From assembly GCA_965215845.1 (NCBI GenBank), contig CBDCEL010000004.1:2790001-2854000 (forward strand): a stretch of 64,000 bases of DNA, written 5' to 3'. A model generated the notes under the pieces. The model was not told the DNA's origin and made no database searches. It was given only the letters and a program-made list of their open reading frames with translations. Source of the stretch: Aurantibacter_A sp965215845. Lineage in GTDB: Bacteria > Bacteroidota > Bacteroidia > Flavobacteriales > Flavobacteriaceae. Position numbers and translations under genes: made by a program. Shown piece by piece: positions 50,917-59,794 of this stretch. Position 1 is the stretch's first letter; every line of letters starts with the position of its first letter.

Positions 50917-52155
50917 TTGAATTTAGAATTCTTTATCGCAAAAAGGCTTATACAGGGTGCGGAGCATAAAATTAGCATATCCGCTACAATAATAAAAATT
51001 GCCATTGCCGCTATTGCCTTGAGCATTATAATGATGTTGATCGCCATTGCGACCGGAGCGGGCCTAAAAAATAAGATACGTGAAAAATTGACGGCCTTTA
51101 ATGGTCACATCCAAATTCATAATTACGACAATAATGTTTCCAATATTTCCACCAACCCTGTTTCGTTAAATCAAGATTTTTATCCTGAATTCAAAACTAT
51201 TGACGGTATTTCGCATGTGCAGGCCGTTGCGACAAAGGGTGGGGTGATCAGAACCGAGGAAACCTTTGAGGGGTCCATCGCAAAGGGGGTTGGCGCCGAT
51301 TATAGTTGGGGCCTTATCGAGGAGTATTTGGTTGATGGAAGACTGCCGAACTATACGGGAAAATTGAACAATGAAGTAATGTTGTCGCGACTGATGGCCA
51401 ACCGTCTTCGGTTAAAGGTGGGTGATTCATTCTTTATTTTCTTTCCGAAGGAAGAAGATTTGTCAAACCCGAACAAACGAAGGTTCGAAATTGTCGGTCT
51501 GTTCGATAGTAGCTTTGAGGAAATCGATGCGACCTACTTTTTTACCGATATTCGACATATACAGCGAATGAATAAATGGGAAGCTGATCAAATCGGAAAT
51601 TTCGAAGTGTTTCTTGACGATTTCGATGATATCGATGAGAAAAGCAAAGAAATTTATGGGCAGACCGTTTCCGAACTCGATACCCAAAATGTAATCAACA
51701 AGAATTACGAAATTTTTGAGTGGATGAGCCTGTTCGACTTCAATATTGCCATAATCATCGGGATTATGATTATTGTAGGGGGCATCAATATGATAACGGC
51801 ACTTTTGGTCTTGATACTGGAGCGTACACAAATGATAGGAATTCTAAAGGCCATGGGGGCCAACGACTTGAGCGTTCGAAGGGTGTTTTTATATAATGCG
51901 GCCTATTTGATCGGGGTCGGCCTTTTATGGGGAAATTTGATCGGCTTGGGAGTGTTGTTGCTGCAGCAAAAGTTCAAATGGTTCAAGTTTCACAACCCCC
52001 AAGAATATTATATAGATTACATTCCGGTGTATATCAACATTCCTACGGTGATCATATTGAACATCGGCGTTTTGATACTTTGCCTATTGATGCTTTTAAT
52101 ACCATCACTCATCATTTCGCGAATTTCACCGGTTAAGGCTATCAAGTTCGAGTAG
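50917..52155 (+). CDS. FtsX/LolCE-type ABC transporter permease
   Basis: A 412-residue permease with one N-terminal transmembrane helix (IIKIAIAAIALSIIMMLIAI), a large extracytoplasmic MacB-PCD-like domain (about 60-260) and three C-terminal helices. The layout matches the FtsX/LolC/LolE family, which uses an ATPase partner to extract lipoproteins or move substrates. The partner ATPase gene is not adjacent. The start is TTG (MNLEFFIAKRLIQ), supported by a -7 box. The Lys/Arg-Glu loop TQMIGILKAMGA is the ATPase-coupling helix. Given many lipoproteins in the window, a Lol-like role is plausible but unproven. Confidence 0.9.
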   Translation: MNLEFFIAKRLIQGAEHKISISATIIKIAIAAIALSIIMMLIAIATGAGLKNKIREKLTAFNGHIQIHNYDNNVSNISTNPVSLNQDFYPEFKTIDGISHVQAVATKGGVIRTEETFEGSIAKGVGADYSWGLIEEYLVDGRLPNYTGKLNNEVMLSRLMANRLRLKVGDSFFIFFPKEEDLSNPNKRRFEIVGLFDSSFEEIDATYFFTDIRHIQRMNKWEADQIGNFEVFLDDFDDIDEKSKEIYGQTVSELDTQNVINKNYEIFEWMSLFDFNIAIIIGIMIIVGGINMITALLVLILERTQMIGILKAMGANDLSVRRVFLYNAAYLIGVGLLWGNLIGLGVLLLQQKFKWFKFHNPQEYYIDYIPVYINIPTVIILNIGVLILCLLMLLIPSLIISRISPVKAIKFE

Positions 52156-52193
52156 AATAGACATATTAATTTATAAAGGAAACCCTTCTTTTA

Positions 52194-53174
52194 ATGGATT
52201 ACGCTGAAAACATATTAGAGACTATAGGCAATACGCCATTGGTAAAACTCAATAAATTGGTCTCCGGCTTGCCGTGTTTGGTCCTGGCCAAGTACGAGAC
52301 CTTCAATCCGGGCAATTCGGTAAAAGACCGAATGGCGCTTCAAATGATTACCGATGCCGAGGAGGCAGGCCTTTTAAAGCCGGGTGGTACCATCATTGAG
52401 AGCACTTCTGGCAATACGGGTATGGGCCTGGCACTCGTCGCGGTGGTAAAAGGGTATAAATTGATTTGCGTGATGAGCGACAAACAGTCAAAAGAGAAAA
52501 TGGACATTCTAAAGGCCATGGGCAGTGAGGTCCATATTTGCCCGACAGATGTTCCACCTGAAGACCCACGTAGTTATTACTCCACTGCAAGAAGGCTGTC
52601 TGAAGAAATACCCAACTCATGGTATGTGAACCAATATGACAATGCATCGAATACCAAGGCACATTTCTTAAGCACGGGCCCTGAAATTTGGGAACAGACC
52701 CATGGGAAGGTGACCCATTTTGTGGTTGGCGTGGGTACTGGGGGAACCGTCTCAGGTGTTGGCAAATATTTGAAAAGCAAGAACCCCAAAATAAAGGTAT
52801 GGGGTATCGATACCTATGGATCGGTCTTCAAGAAATATCACGAGACCGGTATTTTCGATGAGAACGAAATCTATCCTTATATAACGGAGGGGATTGGCGA
52901 AGACATTCTACCAAAAAATGTTGATTTTGACATTATCGATGGCTTCACCAAGGTGACCGACAAAGATGCGGCAATTTATACCCAAAGGCTTGCCAAAGAG
53001 GAAGGCATGTTTTTGGGAAATTCGGCAGGGGCAGCTATCAAAGGACTTTTGCAGTTGAAGGAACATTTTACAAAAGATGACGTCGTTGTCATTCTTTTTC
53101 ATGACCACGGCAGCCGTTATGTCGGCAAAATGTTCAATGATGATTGGATGCGTTCACAGGGATTTTTAGATTAG
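52194..53174 (+). CDS. PLP-dependent cysteine synthase/cystathionine beta-synthase-like enzyme
   Basis: A 326-residue fold-type II PLP enzyme. The PLP lysine is in NPGNSVKDRMALQM. The phosphate- and substrate-binding loops ESTSGNTGMGLALV, GVGTGGTVSGVGKYL and FLGNSAGAA follow. CBS-like features are the SWYVNQYDNASNTKAHF segment and the DVPPEDPRSYYSTA region. The regulatory CBS domain of the animal enzyme is absent. It could make cysteine from O-acetylserine or cystathionine from serine and homocysteine. Sequence suggests the latter. Confidence 0.88.
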   Translation: MDYAENILETIGNTPLVKLNKLVSGLPCLVLAKYETFNPGNSVKDRMALQMITDAEEAGLLKPGGTIIESTSGNTGMGLALVAVVKGYKLICVMSDKQSKEKMDILKAMGSEVHICPTDVPPEDPRSYYSTARRLSEEIPNSWYVNQYDNASNTKAHFLSTGPEIWEQTHGKVTHFVVGVGTGGTVSGVGKYLKSKNPKIKVWGIDTYGSVFKKYHETGIFDENEIYPYITEGIGEDILPKNVDFDIIDGFTKVTDKDAAIYTQRLAKEEGMFLGNSAGAAIKGLLQLKEHFTKDDVVVILFHDHGSRYVGKMFNDDWMRSQGFLD

Positions 53175-53204
53175 AATTGGTATCTTGAAAAATAAATTTT
53201 TGCT

Positions 53205-54623
53205 ATGAATAATTTTCCCTTACGCTTCTGCGGGCTTTGCCGGCCCTTTTTTCATATCCTAATTTTTATTGCCATTTATTCATGTAGCAGTGACGACACT
53301 GTGCAGCCTCCAATAAATCAGGAGGAAAATGAAGAGGAAGAAGAACAGGTAATTGCTCCTGAGGATAAATTGCCCTTGATCGAAATCAACACCAACGGTA
53401 ATCAAATCGTTGACGAGCCCAAGGTGGCTGCCGATATATTGATCACTGAAGGGGGGCAGGTCACTTACGATGGTTTTTCTGGCATTGAGTTTCGAGGTGC
53501 TTCTTCGCAAATGTTCCCTAAAAAATCTTACGGTTTGGAGACCTGGGATGAGAGTGGCGAAGATCTCAACACCGAGTTGCTGGGATTTCCAGAGGAGGAA
53601 GATTGGGTGCTCCACGGTCCCTATAGCGATAAGTCATTGATTCGCAATATGTTGATAATGGATCTTTCAAGGGACATCGGCCGATATGCCAGTCGTACCA
53701 AATTTGTCGACCTTGAAATCAATGGCAGCTACCAAGGTGTATATGTCTTTATGGAGAAATTGAAGCGCGATAGTGAGCGTATCGATATCAATAAATTGAA
53801 AGACGATGAAAATACCGGTGAAGATTTGACGGGAGGATATATATTAAAGATCGATAAGACTGCCGGAAACAATTTGGGCGAGGGGTACAACGATTTGAAT
53901 TCTTTTGAATCGGCCTATGACCCGCCCCTCGCATCAATGGGCCAGAAAATCTACTTCTTATATGAGTACCCCGATGCCGAAGATATTACCACCGAGCAAA
54001 AGGCCTATATATCCAATTATGTCTCCGCATTTGAAGATGCATTGGCCTCCGATGAATTTACAGATCCGACAATAGGCTATTCGGCCTATATAGATGTGCC
54101 AAGTTTTATCGATTTCTTCCTTTTAAACGAAATTTCGAACAATGTCGACGGCTTTCGATTGAGCACTTTCATGCACAAAGACAAGAACGAGAAATTGAAG
54201 ATGGGTCCTATTTGGGACTTCAACCTAGCCTTCGGAAATGCCGATTATTGCAGCGGTGGCGAAACCAATGTTTGGGCCTATAAGTTCAACGAAAGATGCT
54301 CAGGTGATTTTTGGCTCATTCCTTTTTGGTGGAATCGGTTGATGCAAGACCCGATGTTCGTTCAGCAAGTCAAGGAACGATGGGGTGCCTTGAGGGGTGC
54401 GGCCCTGTCAAATGCTTCCGTGAAGGCGAAAATTGATGGCTATAAGGCAGACTTGGAAAAGGCCGGGGCCATAAAGACCAATTTCGACAAGTGGCGTGTT
54501 TTTGGACAATATATCTGGCCCAATGCGTTTATCGGAAGTAATTACGATGACGAATTTCAATATATTGACACATGGCTCGATGATCGTCTGAGTTGGCTCG
54601 ATAGCGCTATAGAAGACCTTTGA
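53205..54623 (+). CDS. CotH-kinase-family lipoprotein
   Basis: A 472-residue predicted lipoprotein: signal peptide, lipobox near AIYSCSSDD, then a Glu-rich linker (NEEEEEQ). The CotH kinase domain shows IEFRGASSQMFPKKSYGLET, a GGYILKIDKTAG segment, IDFFLLNEISNNVDGF and the catalytic-type GPIWDFNLAFGN. CotH proteins are atypical kinases first known from spore coats, but similar domains are widespread in Bacteroidota surface proteins, where substrates are unknown. The fold assignment is firmer than the function. Confidence 0.88.
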   Translation: MNNFPLRFCGLCRPFFHILIFIAIYSCSSDDTVQPPINQEENEEEEEQVIAPEDKLPLIEINTNGNQIVDEPKVAADILITEGGQVTYDGFSGIEFRGASSQMFPKKSYGLETWDESGEDLNTELLGFPEEEDWVLHGPYSDKSLIRNMLIMDLSRDIGRYASRTKFVDLEINGSYQGVYVFMEKLKRDSERIDINKLKDDENTGEDLTGGYILKIDKTAGNNLGEGYNDLNSFESAYDPPLASMGQKIYFLYEYPDAEDITTEQKAYISNYVSAFEDALASDEFTDPTIGYSAYIDVPSFIDFFLLNEISNNVDGFRLSTFMHKDKNEKLKMGPIWDFNLAFGNADYCSGGETNVWAYKFNERCSGDFWLIPFWWNRLMQDPMFVQQVKERWGALRGAALSNASVKAKIDGYKADLEKAGAIKTNFDKWRVFGQYIWPNAFIGSNYDDEFQYIDTWLDDRLSWLDSAIEDL

Positions 54624-54729
54624 TTCAGGGAAGTTGATTTTTCTTTCTTTTCGGCTTTTGGACTGCAAGCGGTCATAATCTCAATACGGATTCATACCTT
54701 AGTATTGCCATAACCCAATATTTTAGGGG

Positions 54730-55923
54730 ATGAAGTACCTGATTCTTTTCACCGTCGCTATTGTCATAATCGCTTGCTTGGGTTGCAAAGATTCCGATAA
54801 GGAGGCCAAAGATGTTGAAAACGAACTCGAAAGGCGAGAATTGGCCCGATTGAATCGGGTTTCGGCACTTCCACTAAAAGTAAAATCCCCTGTCGATAAT
54901 CCCTTTTCGCAAGAAAAGGCCGACTTGGGTAAGTTACTTTTTTTCGATCCCATTCTATCAGGCGATAAAGATGTTGCATGTGCCACCTGCCATCACCCGA
55001 GTACGGGCTATGCAGAGTTCCTGGATCTTTCCATTGGCCCGAATGCAAAAGGATTGGGATCAAGGAGAAAGTTTAAGAATCCCAACGATATTCCCTTTGT
55101 CAAGCGAAATGCCCAGACCGTTCTGAATACGGCCTTTAATGGCATGGATGTTTATAACAAATACGATCCCGAGAATGCCTCCATGTTCTGGGATGAGCGC
55201 GCCCGAAGTTTGGAAAAACAGGCTTTGGAGCCCATCAAGGCTTTGGAAGAAATGAGGGGCACCACTTTTTCCGAGGATGAAATACTAGAGGAAGTCGTAA
55301 ATCGATTGAAAGAAATACCAGAATACCGAGGGTTGTTTGACAAGGCCTTTAATGAACCGGATGCTATTACCGTTGACAATATGGCCAAGGCTATCGCAGC
55401 TTTTGAACGCACCTTGGTAACGAACAACTCGCGCTTTGACAAGTATATGCGGGGAGAAAAGGACGCAATCCATATTTCGGAAAAAGACGGTTTTGAGCTT
55501 TTTAAGTCCGTTGGATGTGTCAATTGTCACAACGGTCCCATGTTTTCAGATTTCAAACCCCACGTTTTGGGTGTTCCCGATAATGGCAAATTGGCCGAGA
55601 TCGATCGAGGTATTGCGGATACCTTTGCTTTTCGAACCCCGAGCTTACGTAATTTGAGATTTACGGCACCCTATATGCACAATGGAAGTTTGGCAACCTT
55701 GAAACGGGTATTGGAATTTTATGAGGATATCTCGAATGGAAAGGAAAGAAACCCGAATGTTCCTGCCGATAAATTTGACCCTCTGGTGCGTGAATTGAGG
55801 TTGACCGTAAAAGAAATGTCTTTGATCATTTCTTTTTTGAATACCTTGAACGATGAAGGTTTTGATAAGGAGATTCCCAAGGTGGTACCAAGTGGCCTTA
55901 CGGTGGGGGGAAATATAGATTAA
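54730..55923 (+). CDS. Diheme cytochrome c peroxidase-family lipoprotein
   Basis: A 397-residue c-type cytochrome with two haem sites: CATCHH (about residues 84-88) and CVNCHN (about 263-267). The N terminus is a lipoprotein signal peptide (IIACLGCKDS, Cys19). Landmarks: KADLGKLLFFDPILSGDKDV, a Trp-containing SMFWDERARSLEKQALEPI, and PSLRNLRFTAPYMHNGSL near the distal haem. Members are bacterial peroxidases or MauG-like oxidases. Peroxide detoxification in the periplasm is the default view. Its 3' end is 7 bp from the aldose epimerase gene. Confidence 0.93.
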   Translation: MKYLILFTVAIVIIACLGCKDSDKEAKDVENELERRELARLNRVSALPLKVKSPVDNPFSQEKADLGKLLFFDPILSGDKDVACATCHHPSTGYAEFLDLSIGPNAKGLGSRRKFKNPNDIPFVKRNAQTVLNTAFNGMDVYNKYDPENASMFWDERARSLEKQALEPIKALEEMRGTTFSEDEILEEVVNRLKEIPEYRGLFDKAFNEPDAITVDNMAKAIAAFERTLVTNNSRFDKYMRGEKDAIHISEKDGFELFKSVGCVNCHNGPMFSDFKPHVLGVPDNGKLAEIDRGIADTFAFRTPSLRNLRFTAPYMHNGSLATLKRVLEFYEDISNGKERNPNVPADKFDPLVRELRLTVKEMSLIISFLNTLNDEGFDKEIPKVVPSGLTVGGNID

Positions 55924-55930
55924 GAATTAA

Positions 55931-56716
55931 GTGGAGGAGTTGTTTTTTGACAAACAAAGAGTTCGAATTGACATGGGCGAATTGGTGAGCTATATTGTCG
56001 ATGGCCACGAATTTATCCATCAAAAAGGCAGCCATGGCTGGAGAAGTTCCGACACCGAAATGTTTCCGATTATTGGGCCCACCGGCGAAGCGAATTTTGA
56101 AGTGAAAACGCCGAGGGGCATGGCGGTTCAGGATCAACACGGACTGTTGAGAGAGCTTCCTTATGAGCTGTTTTCCAAGGATGCTACCCGCGCTGTTTAT
56201 CAAAAAAAATATACGGCGAATACCAAAATCGGCAATTCGAAGTTTCCCCAAAAATCTACGGTCGCGGAATTATCATGGCCCTATGATTTTAAATTTCAAA
56301 AAAGTTTTGCCATTTCGGAAAAGGGATTGGAAATATCCTTTAAGATCGAAGGTGAACAAGACATGCCCTTTATGCTGGGCTACCATCCGGCCTTTAAGTT
56401 GCATATCGAAAACCCCACTATAATGGCCGACGACAAAGTGATTTCCCTAGAGGAGGTTTTGGCGGTTGGAAGTCGTGCCTTGCAGGTACCTGATTGTGAG
56501 CGTATTGTACTAAGGGATAAAAGAAATCTATCTATTGCTACCCGAGGTTTCGGAAGTTTTATGTTGTGGACGGAGGTGAAAAACATGGTCTGTATAGAAC
56601 CGATTACGTTTTATCCGTATGCCGTATCGGCGAAAGAACTGCATACGGGATTCATTTTACCCGAAAAACGATCCGAGGAATTTATAATTTCAATCCAGAT
56701 AGAAGAATATAATTGA
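55931..56716 (+). CDS. Aldose 1-epimerase-family protein
   Basis: A 261-residue galactose-mutarotase-like protein, GTG start (MEELFFDKQRVRIDMGELVS). It carries the family pattern SDTEMFPIIGPTGEANFEVK, AVQDQHGLLRELPYEL (His), FMLGYHPAFKLHIENP (His) and a C-terminal IEPITFYPYA with the catalytic Glu. It should interconvert the anomers of a hexose. Specificity is unknown. It follows the diheme peroxidase gene by 7 bp, but the functional link is unclear. Confidence 0.85.
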   Translation: MEELFFDKQRVRIDMGELVSYIVDGHEFIHQKGSHGWRSSDTEMFPIIGPTGEANFEVKTPRGMAVQDQHGLLRELPYELFSKDATRAVYQKKYTANTKIGNSKFPQKSTVAELSWPYDFKFQKSFAISEKGLEISFKIEGEQDMPFMLGYHPAFKLHIENPTIMADDKVISLEEVLAVGSRALQVPDCERIVLRDKRNLSIATRGFGSFMLWTEVKNMVCIEPITFYPYAVSAKELHTGFILPEKRSEEFIISIQIEEYN

Positions 56717-56758
56717 AAATAGGTTTTAAAAGGATGGGTTGCCAAATCGAATAACGGT

Positions 56759-57472
56759 ATGAGTTTTCTGAGGGCGGAATGGCGTAAATTGGCAATAGCC
56801 AACTATGTGGTTGATCGATCACTACTGGAAAAATATGTTCCCTTCGGAACGGAATTGGATCTCTGGCAGGGCAAATGCTACGTGAGCCTTGTTGGCTTTA
56901 TGTTTGTCAATACAAAATTGATGGGGATAAAAGTGCCCTTTCATATCAATTTCGAGGAAGTGAATTTGAGATTCTATGTCAAGAGATTGGAAAATGACGA
57001 ATGGAGGAGGGGGGTGGTTTTCATAAAGGAGATTGTTCCCAGAAGTGCCCTGACATTTGTTGCCAACACGGTTTACAACGAGAATTATGAGACCATGAAA
57101 ATGTCACATAGCTGGGAAATGACATTCATAGATAGAACTGTGGTGTATTCATGGCAAAAAAACGGGAAATGGAATACCTTTCAGGTGCTGGCATCGCTAG
57201 AGGCCCAAGAAATAGAGCCCGAAAGCGAAACGGAATTTATAACGGAGCATTATTGGGGGTACGCGAAAGTAAATGAGCGTATCACTAACGAATACGAGGT
57301 GACCCATCCGAAATGGGAGAGTTACGAAATCATCGACCATGAGATCAAAGTGGATTTTGGGGGTGTTTATGGGGCGGATTTTGAAATCTTAACGGGTCGG
57401 GAACCAGATTCGGTGATGTTGGCCGAGGGTTCTGAGATAATCGTTGAAAACAAAAGGAAACTTAAGGCATAA
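56759..57472 (+). CDS. DUF2071 (YqjF-family) protein
   Basis: A 237-residue soluble protein of the DUF2071/YqjF family. Landmarks: MSFLRAEWRKLAIANYVVDR, KYVPFGTELDLWQGKCYVSL, VPFHINFEEVNLRFYVKR and RRGVVFIKEIVPRSALTFVA. Family members have a beta-barrel-like acetoacetate-decarboxylase-type fold, but no enzyme activity is established. It overlaps none of its neighbours. The GNAT gene follows 13 bp downstream. Confidence 0.85.
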   Translation: MSFLRAEWRKLAIANYVVDRSLLEKYVPFGTELDLWQGKCYVSLVGFMFVNTKLMGIKVPFHINFEEVNLRFYVKRLENDEWRRGVVFIKEIVPRSALTFVANTVYNENYETMKMSHSWEMTFIDRTVVYSWQKNGKWNTFQVLASLEAQEIEPESETEFITEHYWGYAKVNERITNEYEVTHPKWESYEIIDHEIKVDFGGVYGADFEILTGREPDSVMLAEGSEIIVENKRKLKA

Positions 57473-57485
57473 TATTTCAAGGAAT

Positions 57486-57935
57486 ATGACCGACCTTCTC
57501 AGAACAAATTCCTCCAATGACGATTTCAAAGCCCTTGTTGCCGCCCTTGATGCCGAGCTGGCCGAGCGTGATGGTGAGGATCATGCCTTTTACGACCAAT
57601 TCAACCAAATCGATATGATCAAATACGCTTTGGTCTTATATGATGAAAAGATTGCCGTTGCATGTGGAGCAATCAAAAAAATCGGAGAAAATGCCATGGA
57701 AGTCAAACGTATGTATACTTTGCCCGACCATCGAGGTAGGGGGCATGCGTCAAGGTTACTTTTCGAACTCGAAAACTGGTCTCGGGAAATGGGGTATGCC
57801 AAATGTGTTTTGGAAACTGGCAAACGGCAACCCGAGGCAATTGCACTTTATAAGAAAAATGGATATCAAGTGATTCCCAATTATGGGCAATACCGCGGAG
57901 TCGGGAACAGTGTTTGTTTTGAGAAGGTGTTGTAG
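57486..57935 (+). CDS. GNAT-family N-acetyltransferase
   Basis: A 149-residue acetyltransferase starting at the ATG 57486 (MTDLLRTNSSNDDFKALVAA); an earlier ATG (57444) would overlap the DUF2071 gene. The acetyl-CoA motif is VKRMYTLPDHRGRGHASRLL, followed by ALYKKNGYQVIPNYGQYRGV at the C-terminal strand. The acceptor is unknown. It is likely in one operon with DUF2071. Confidence 0.9.
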   Translation: MTDLLRTNSSNDDFKALVAALDAELAERDGEDHAFYDQFNQIDMIKYALVLYDEKIAVACGAIKKIGENAMEVKRMYTLPDHRGRGHASRLLFELENWSREMGYAKCVLETGKRQPEAIALYKKNGYQVIPNYGQYRGVGNSVCFEKVL

Positions 57936-57969
57936 TTCGACCAAAACGATTCCATAAACAACTTCTCCA

Positions 57970-58000
57970 CTGCGCTTCTTGCATATAATCCTTAAATTTG
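57970..58000 (+). promoter_or_regulatory. SulP promoter, predicted leaderless
   Basis: CTG (57970-57972), a 20-bp spacer, then a perfect -7 box TAAATTTG (57993-58000). It ends exactly 4 nt before the ATG at 58005. Confidence 0.6.
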
Positions 58001-58004
58001 GGCG

Positions 58005-59729
58005 ATGCAAAAATTCCTTCCATTTCTGCAATGGTTGCCAAACTATAAATCAACTTTTTTTAGAAAGGATCTGGTCGCGGGCCTGACGGTAGCGATCGTA
58101 TTGATTCCGCAGGCAATGGCCTATGCCATGATTGCAGGCCTTCCTCCAGTCTATGGATTGTACGCAAGCCTCTTCCCGCTTTTGATCTACGCTTTTTTGG
58201 GTACATCCAAACATTTGGGGATCGGCCCTGTTGCGATAGACTCTCTTCTGGTGGCGGCCGGCTTGGGTACTTTGGCCATTGCCGGTATTGAGAACTACAT
58301 TTCCATGGCCATTTTTTTGGCCTTTACAGTTGGGGCCATGCAATTATTGCTCGGTTTGTTTCGAATGGGTTTTTTGGTCAATTTTTTGTCAAAACCCGTT
58401 ATTAACGGTTTTACCACGGGAGCAGTGATTATCATAATTTTTAGTCAGGTGAAACACCTTTTGGGAACGGCAATCGAGAATAGCAGCAAGTTTCACCAAT
58501 TGGCAATCAATGTTTTTAACGGTCTAGGTCAGACCAACCCATATGATTTTGCAATAGGTTTTGTGGGCATTCTGCTAATTGTGTTGCTAAAGACGTGGGA
58601 TAGAAGAATTCCCGCTATTTTAATTGCTGTCATATTGGGCATCTTGGCAGTTAGACTGCTTGACTTAGAAGCTTTTGGGGTTGAGCTGGTAGGTGCGGTC
58701 CCGACCGGATTACCTTTCTTTCAAGTTCCTGAAATCACTTTAGCTAACGTCTTGAGCATTTGGCCCATAGCTTTGACGATTGCCCTGGTAGGGTATCTTG
58801 AGGCCATTTCCATTGGGAGGGCAATCGAGGAAAGGAATAATGAAGACCGTATTGACGCGAACCAAGAATTGGTAGCCCTGGGCATGTCGAATGTTGTAGG
58901 TTCCTTTTTTCAATCCTATCCCGTTACCGCGAGTTTTTCGAGATCCGCCATAAACGATGCTTCAGATGTAAAGTCCAATATTTCAGGTTTCATAACCATG
59001 CTATTGGTGGTCTTGACCTTGCTTTTTTTGACGCCTTTGTTCTATTACCTTCCTAAGGCCATTTTGGCATCGATTATCATGGTGTCTGTTTTCGGTTTAA
59101 TAGACAAGGAGTATCCAAAAACATTATGGAAAAGTAGAAAAGATGAATTTCTGATTTGGTCGTTGACGCTTTTGTTGACATTGTTCGTGGGCATACCCCA
59201 GGGAATACTGATCGGGGTTTTGCTATCGCTGCTTCTAATGGTATTCCGCACCTCGAAACCGCATTTTGCCGTGTTGGGAAACATAAAGAATTCCGACTAC
59301 TACAAGAACGTGAACAGATTTGACGAAGAGGTTATCGTTCGTGATGATTTACTGATCGTACGGTTTGATTCGCAATTGTATTTTGGCAACAAGAATTATT
59401 TCAAAAAGGAGTTGTTCAAACAAATCGATTTGAAGGGGAATCAATTAAAGGGTGTTATTCTCAATGCCGAGGCAATCAACTACATAGACTCAAGTGCCGC
59501 AGACATGTTGATAAAGGTAATAGACGAAATTCACGATCGCGGGTTGCAATTTATAATTGCAGGTGCGATAGGCCCCACCCGCGATATTATTTTTAGTAGC
59601 GGTATTATCGACGCCTTGCATAAGGATTATCTTTTTGTAAGGACCAAAGAGGCCGTTGACTTTTTTGATGACCCGAAGGCGGTATCACTTTTAAGGGATG
59701 TGGTAGCACATCAAAAGAACGGAATATGA
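58005..59729 (+). CDS. SulP-family inorganic anion transporter
   Basis: A 574-residue SLC26/SulP transporter. About 12-14 membrane segments begin after FLQWLPNYKSTFFRKDLVAG, with the signature LIPQAMAYAMIAGLPPVYGL. A C-terminal cytoplasmic STAS domain (about 445-555) contains IDSSAADMLIKVIDEIHDRG. The transported anion may be sulfate, bicarbonate or another. It cannot be read from the sequence. The persulfide-dioxygenase/rhodanese-like gene follows on the same strand, which favours a sulfur theme. It has a promoter whose -7 box ends 4 nt from the ATG. Confidence 0.93.
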   Translation: MQKFLPFLQWLPNYKSTFFRKDLVAGLTVAIVLIPQAMAYAMIAGLPPVYGLYASLFPLLIYAFLGTSKHLGIGPVAIDSLLVAAGLGTLAIAGIENYISMAIFLAFTVGAMQLLLGLFRMGFLVNFLSKPVINGFTTGAVIIIIFSQVKHLLGTAIENSSKFHQLAINVFNGLGQTNPYDFAIGFVGILLIVLLKTWDRRIPAILIAVILGILAVRLLDLEAFGVELVGAVPTGLPFFQVPEITLANVLSIWPIALTIALVGYLEAISIGRAIEERNNEDRIDANQELVALGMSNVVGSFFQSYPVTASFSRSAINDASDVKSNISGFITMLLVVLTLLFLTPLFYYLPKAILASIIMVSVFGLIDKEYPKTLWKSRKDEFLIWSLTLLLTLFVGIPQGILIGVLLSLLLMVFRTSKPHFAVLGNIKNSDYYKNVNRFDEEVIVRDDLLIVRFDSQLYFGNKNYFKKELFKQIDLKGNQLKGVILNAEAINYIDSSAADMLIKVIDEIHDRGLQFIIAGAIGPTRDIIFSSGIIDALHKDYLFVRTKEAVDFFDDPKAVSLLRDVVAHQKNGI

Positions 59730-59794
59730 TTTTTATCATTTAAGAATTAGAATGACAAGATGTATTTTTACGAATTGGAAAAAGAATGGGAACT

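Noticed and set aside
53205..54623. CotH as evidence of sporulation
   Set aside because: CotH-kinase domains are widespread outside spore formers, and every other feature points to a non-sporulating flavobacterium.
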